Assembly: GCA_005888325.1 (NCBI GenBank) | Contig: VAWU01000023.1 | Location: forward strand, 1-64,000 | DNA from: Actinomycetota bacterium | Lineage (GTDB): Bacteria > Actinomycetota > Acidimicrobiia > Acidimicrobiales > AC-14 | Length of the DNA stretch: 64,000 bases | Direction of reading: 5' to 3' | Shown: positions 59,504 to 64,000 of the stretch, in pieces | Layout of the letters: each line of letters begins with the position of its first letter | Numbering within the stretch: position 1 is the stretch's first letter | Program-made: the position numbers and the translations under genes | Notes under the pieces: model-generated | Told to the model about the DNA's origin: nothing | Seen by the model: the letters and a program-made list of their open reading frames with translations, nothing else | Database searches by the model: none

Positions 59504-61219
59504 GTGCGGCATCCGAGGCTCCTCCGGGTCGCGGCCCTCTTCAGCTCCATCGCCGTGCTCGTGCCGGCGCAGCTCCTGACGGCCGAGCCGGCGGGGGCGG
59601 GGGGCGACTCCAGCTTCGCGGTCGACCTGGGAACCGCCGCGGCGCCGATCCCCAACATCTTCTCCAACATGATCTTCTTCCACTACAAGAGCACGTGGAA
59701 CACCGACACGATCGAAGCCAAGGCGCCCAACTACGTCAGGACCACCTACCCTTGGTTGCGCACCGCCTACCTGCAGTACGCGGGGGGCGGCTGCTACAAC
59801 GCGTACCCCGGATGCGTCATCGACCGCGACATGTTCAACGACGACTCGGTGGGACCCTCCTCGGGGTACGACTTCTTTCCGATCCACCGCGCCGCGCGCA
59901 ACATCCTGCGCCAGGGCCTCAAGCCGTACATCGACCTGGGCGTCGTGCCAGTCAGCATGTCGAACCCGCCTGCCATCGGCTTCTACTTCAAGATCAACAC
60001 GCGGCCGCCATCCAGCTATCAGGCGTATCACGACTACCTCTGGTGGATGCTCCAGTCGCTCGTGAGCGAGTTCGGCATCGACGAGGTCCGTACCTGGCAG
60101 TTCGGCGTCGTGTCCGAGTTCGAGAACGGCGCCAGCTTCATGACCGCCGACCAGAACTGGCTCAGCACGCAGAACGAGTACTTCAAGCTCTACGACTACT
60201 CGGTCGGCACGCTCGAGGAGGTGCTAGGCGCGCCGTTCGTCAACGTCGGCGTCCACTGCATGTGCGTGATCCCCGGTCTGTGGGACGAGCGCAACCTGCT
60301 GAACCACGTGGTGCAGGGGCCCAACCTCTACAACGGCGGCCCCAACACGCAGCTCGACTTCGTGACGGTCTCCTTCTATGAGAACAAGGTGGGCTACCCG
60401 GGGAACGTGTCCAACCTCGACGCCACGATCGCGGACATGCGAGACCGGGCCAACCAGCTCGGGCTCGTCAACCTTCCGATCGGCGTCGACGAGGGCGGCA
60501 TCCTCAACGGCCCGGACAACAAGGAGCTCGCCCACAGCGTGACCGGCATGACCTGGCAGGGCTCGTGGACCGCGCTGTTGTTCAAGCGCCTGCTCGACCT
60601 CAACGCCAGCTCGTTCACGCCGCTGAGCCTGAGCACCAAGAGCCTCATCGGCGGCATCCGACCGTCCTACGTGAACGTGATCGACCTGGCCTCGCGGCTG
60701 GCCGGCTCCAACCGGCTGACCTCCGTGAAGAGCGGCAGCTCCGCAGACCCGGCCGACCTGGTGCAATCGGTCGCCGGCTACAACCCGGTCACCAAGACGG
60801 CCTACGTCTTCCTCCTCAACCACAACCCCAGCAGCACTGCCAACACCGCGGAGCCGGCCGGGCTCAACCTCAGCCGCATCACACCGGCGACCGGGACGAC
60901 GGTGAACGTCAAGAAGTGGGTCGTCGACGATACCCACGGCAACTTCTGGCCGACGTGGCAGTGGAACGCGGCCGGGTGCAAGGTTCCCGACAACGGCTAC
61001 CTGAAGTCGAAGTACTCCTCCGAGGTGCCGCTCAACCTGACGCAGGCCTGGAAGTTCTGCTGGAAGAACTACCAGAGCGTCTACAAGAACGCCTCGATCA
61101 TGCAGGTCGTCTCGACCACCGACATGGCGACGCCGGGCAACGCCCTCAGCCTCTCCACCACGCTCGAGCACCATGGGGTGACGCTCTACGAGATCGGCAA
61201 CGTCGCCGTCGCGCCGTAG
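59504..61219 (+). CDS. secreted GH39-like glycoside hydrolase-type protein
   Basis: A 571-residue exported protein. GTG 59504 has GGGAGG 4 nt upstream and gives a signal peptide (RHPRLLRVAALFSSIAVLV, cleavage around AGAGG). The mature part looks like a TIM-barrel of the GH39/GH-A type: WLRTAYLQYAGGG, GLKPYIDLGVVPVS, EVRTWQFGVVSEFENG with the acid/base Glu near residue 205, and LPIGVDEGGIL with the candidate nucleophile Glu near residue 330. A beta-rich C-terminal part follows (TAYVFLLNHNPSSTANT). It may trim or remodel the polymer made by the locus. A TACCCT at 59370-59375 could start an mRNA leader containing the 18-nt repeat. Confidence 0.75.
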   Translation: MRHPRLLRVAALFSSIAVLVPAQLLTAEPAGAGGDSSFAVDLGTAAAPIPNIFSNMIFFHYKSTWNTDTIEAKAPNYVRTTYPWLRTAYLQYAGGGCYNAYPGCVIDRDMFNDDSVGPSSGYDFFPIHRAARNILRQGLKPYIDLGVVPVSMSNPPAIGFYFKINTRPPSSYQAYHDYLWWMLQSLVSEFGIDEVRTWQFGVVSEFENGASFMTADQNWLSTQNEYFKLYDYSVGTLEEVLGAPFVNVGVHCMCVIPGLWDERNLLNHVVQGPNLYNGGPNTQLDFVTVSFYENKVGYPGNVSNLDATIADMRDRANQLGLVNLPIGVDEGGILNGPDNKELAHSVTGMTWQGSWTALLFKRLLDLNASSFTPLSLSTKSLIGGIRPSYVNVIDLASRLAGSNRLTSVKSGSSADPADLVQSVAGYNPVTKTAYVFLLNHNPSSTANTAEPAGLNLSRITPATGTTVNVKKWVVDDTHGNFWPTWQWNAAGCKVPDNGYLKSKYSSEVPLNLTQAWKFCWKNYQSVYKNASIMQVVSTTDMATPGNALSLSTTLEHHGVTLYEIGNVAVAP

Positions 61220-61520
61220 TCGACGGCCGTCCGAACGGCATCGAAAATCTGGGGTTTGGGACTGGTGCCGGTGCCGGTGCGGCTCTAGGATAACCACGGC
61301 TAGTGATTCATCTGTCGCGGGTGTGAGGGGCAGCCTTGCAAATCCGGGGGGGTATGCAAATGCGACGTTTTCCCCAAGAGTTCTGTAGGCGCGGTGGCAC
61401 CGCACAAGGGGGGATGCGCCACTCGCGCCCTTCCTGACCTTGAGTAGTTTGCTCACGCAGGGTGAGGTTCGCCCCTGACACACACCCGCTCCCCAAGGCC
61501 GATCTGCAGGAGTCTCAGCG
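61220..61520 (+). promoter_or_regulatory. 301-nt non-coding leader before the sugar dehydratase gene
   Basis: No ORF or recognised riboswitch. It contains a GGTGCC-type triplet repeat at 61266-61279, a TAGGAT (61288-61293) possible -10, a direct repeat of TGCAAAT 18 nt apart (near 61338 and 61356), a GCGGTGGCACCGC hairpin near 61391-61403 and AGGAG 8 nt before ATG 61521. The stretch is richer in A/T than the flanks. Its start follows the GH39-like stop directly, so it may also hold that gene's terminator. Confidence 0.4.
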
Positions 61521-63481
<1,961 letters not shown>

Positions 63482-63503
<22 letters not shown>

Positions 63504-64000
63504 AGCTCGTCAAGCGGCGCTGGCGGCTGATCGTCGCCTTCGGGCTGATCGGCGCGGTCGCGGCGGTCATCACCGCGCCCAAGGCGAAGCCGCCCGTCGT
63601 GCCGTTCCCCAGAAGCGTGCGGGCGGCCCACACGCTGATCCTGGCCAACAACACGCTGGCGCCGGAGGACACCCAGAAGCCGCTCAACGTCTACGCCCTC
63701 TTCATCAAGGTGGGCGAGGTGCCCAAGCTCGCGGCCGAACGCCTCGGCTACAAGAAGGAGGCGTTCGAGCTGGTGCGGTCGGCCAACGTCCAGGCCCGAC
63801 CCAACGTGGAGGTCGGCACGCTGACGATCACCGCCAACGACCGCGACCCGAAGCGGGCGGCGCTCATCGCGGACACGTTCGCCGACTCCCTCAAGACCGT
63901 CCTCGCCGACCAAACCACGCAGCGACGGCAGCTGCAGATCGACTCCCAGCTGAAGGCGGCCGAGCAGATCCAGGGCCAGATCAACGACATCAACCTGCAG
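63482..64000 (+). CDS. Wzz/chain-length-determinant-like protein, N-terminal part, probable CTG start
   Basis: The frame is open from 63482 to the window edge (173 codons). It begins LDLIEYLKLVKRRWRLIVAF, the usual first residues of polysaccharide co-polymerase/tyrosine kinase-modulator proteins, with one membrane helix at residues 14-32 and an extracytoplasmic part of beta/alpha type (HTLILANNTLAP, GTLTITANDRDPKRAALIAD) leading into a coiled coil. CTG 63482 is used as start because it aligns with the usual Met-Asp-Leu opening; GGAAAG lies 8 nt upstream and no ATG/GTG/TTG is available. It overlaps the end of the dehydratase gene by 22 nt. Confidence 0.82.

Noticed and set aside
61321-61450. 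Possible c-di-GMP (GEMM) riboswitch in the dehydratase leader
   Set aside because: GCAAA motifs are present, but the GGGNCAAACC and GGTAGCCGGGTTACC-type blocks are not.

Overview
The window is high-GC, densely coded DNA from an actinomycete-type bacterium. The 13E12-type HNH fragment, a PPOX/F420-class oxidoreductase, a TetR-SDR operon, AftD-like arabinosyltransferases and many leaderless genes with TANNNT -10 boxes all fit Actinomycetota. Acidimicrobiia is my best guess, but that is inference, not proof.

Left part (1-13 kb), mixed accessory and housekeeping genes: the end of an HNH endonuclease gene, tRNA-Leu(UAG), a nitroreductase with a small partner protein, a YbjQ-family protein, a PQQ-propeller lipoprotein, a lipoprotein gene broken by two frameshifts, a macrolide-phosphotransferase-like kinase next to a RibD-type reductase, and three GT-C membrane glycosyltransferases, one of them broken. 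A GNAT-like protein and a TetR/SDR operon with a clear palindromic operator follow.

Middle (13-26.5 kb): a PPOX-class protein, a 938-residue PAS-GGDEF-EAL c-di-GMP enzyme, an Ig-like lipoprotein, a second APH-fold kinase, a polysaccharide pyruvyl transferase paired with an unknown Rossmann/coiled-coil protein, and a lone ClpP. Next comes a tandem array of three paralogous secreted Cys-rich proteins whose promoters and terminator hairpins were duplicated with them, and then a lipoprotein.

Right part (26.5-64 kb): a large cell-surface polysaccharide locus. It holds a UDP-sugar epimerase, GT4 and GT2 glycosyltransferases, an AsnB amidotransferase, an FkbM methyltransferase, two acyltransferase-3 proteins, a Wzx-like flippase, a polyprenol-phosphate-mannose synthase-like enzyme, seven more GT-C enzymes, two giant AftD-like arabinofuranosyltransferase paralogs, a secreted GH39-like protein, a FlaA1/PglF-type sugar dehydratase and the start of a Wzz-like chain-length protein. 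Together they can make nucleotide sugars, load polyprenyl-phosphate donors, assemble and flip a glycan, extend it outside the membrane with GT-C enzymes, decorate it and set its length.

Two expression features stand out. About a dozen genes carry TANNNT 5-8 nt before the start codon, which indicates leaderless transcripts. In four genes the only start that agrees with homology and with the -10 box or Shine-Dalgarno position is an ATC codon.
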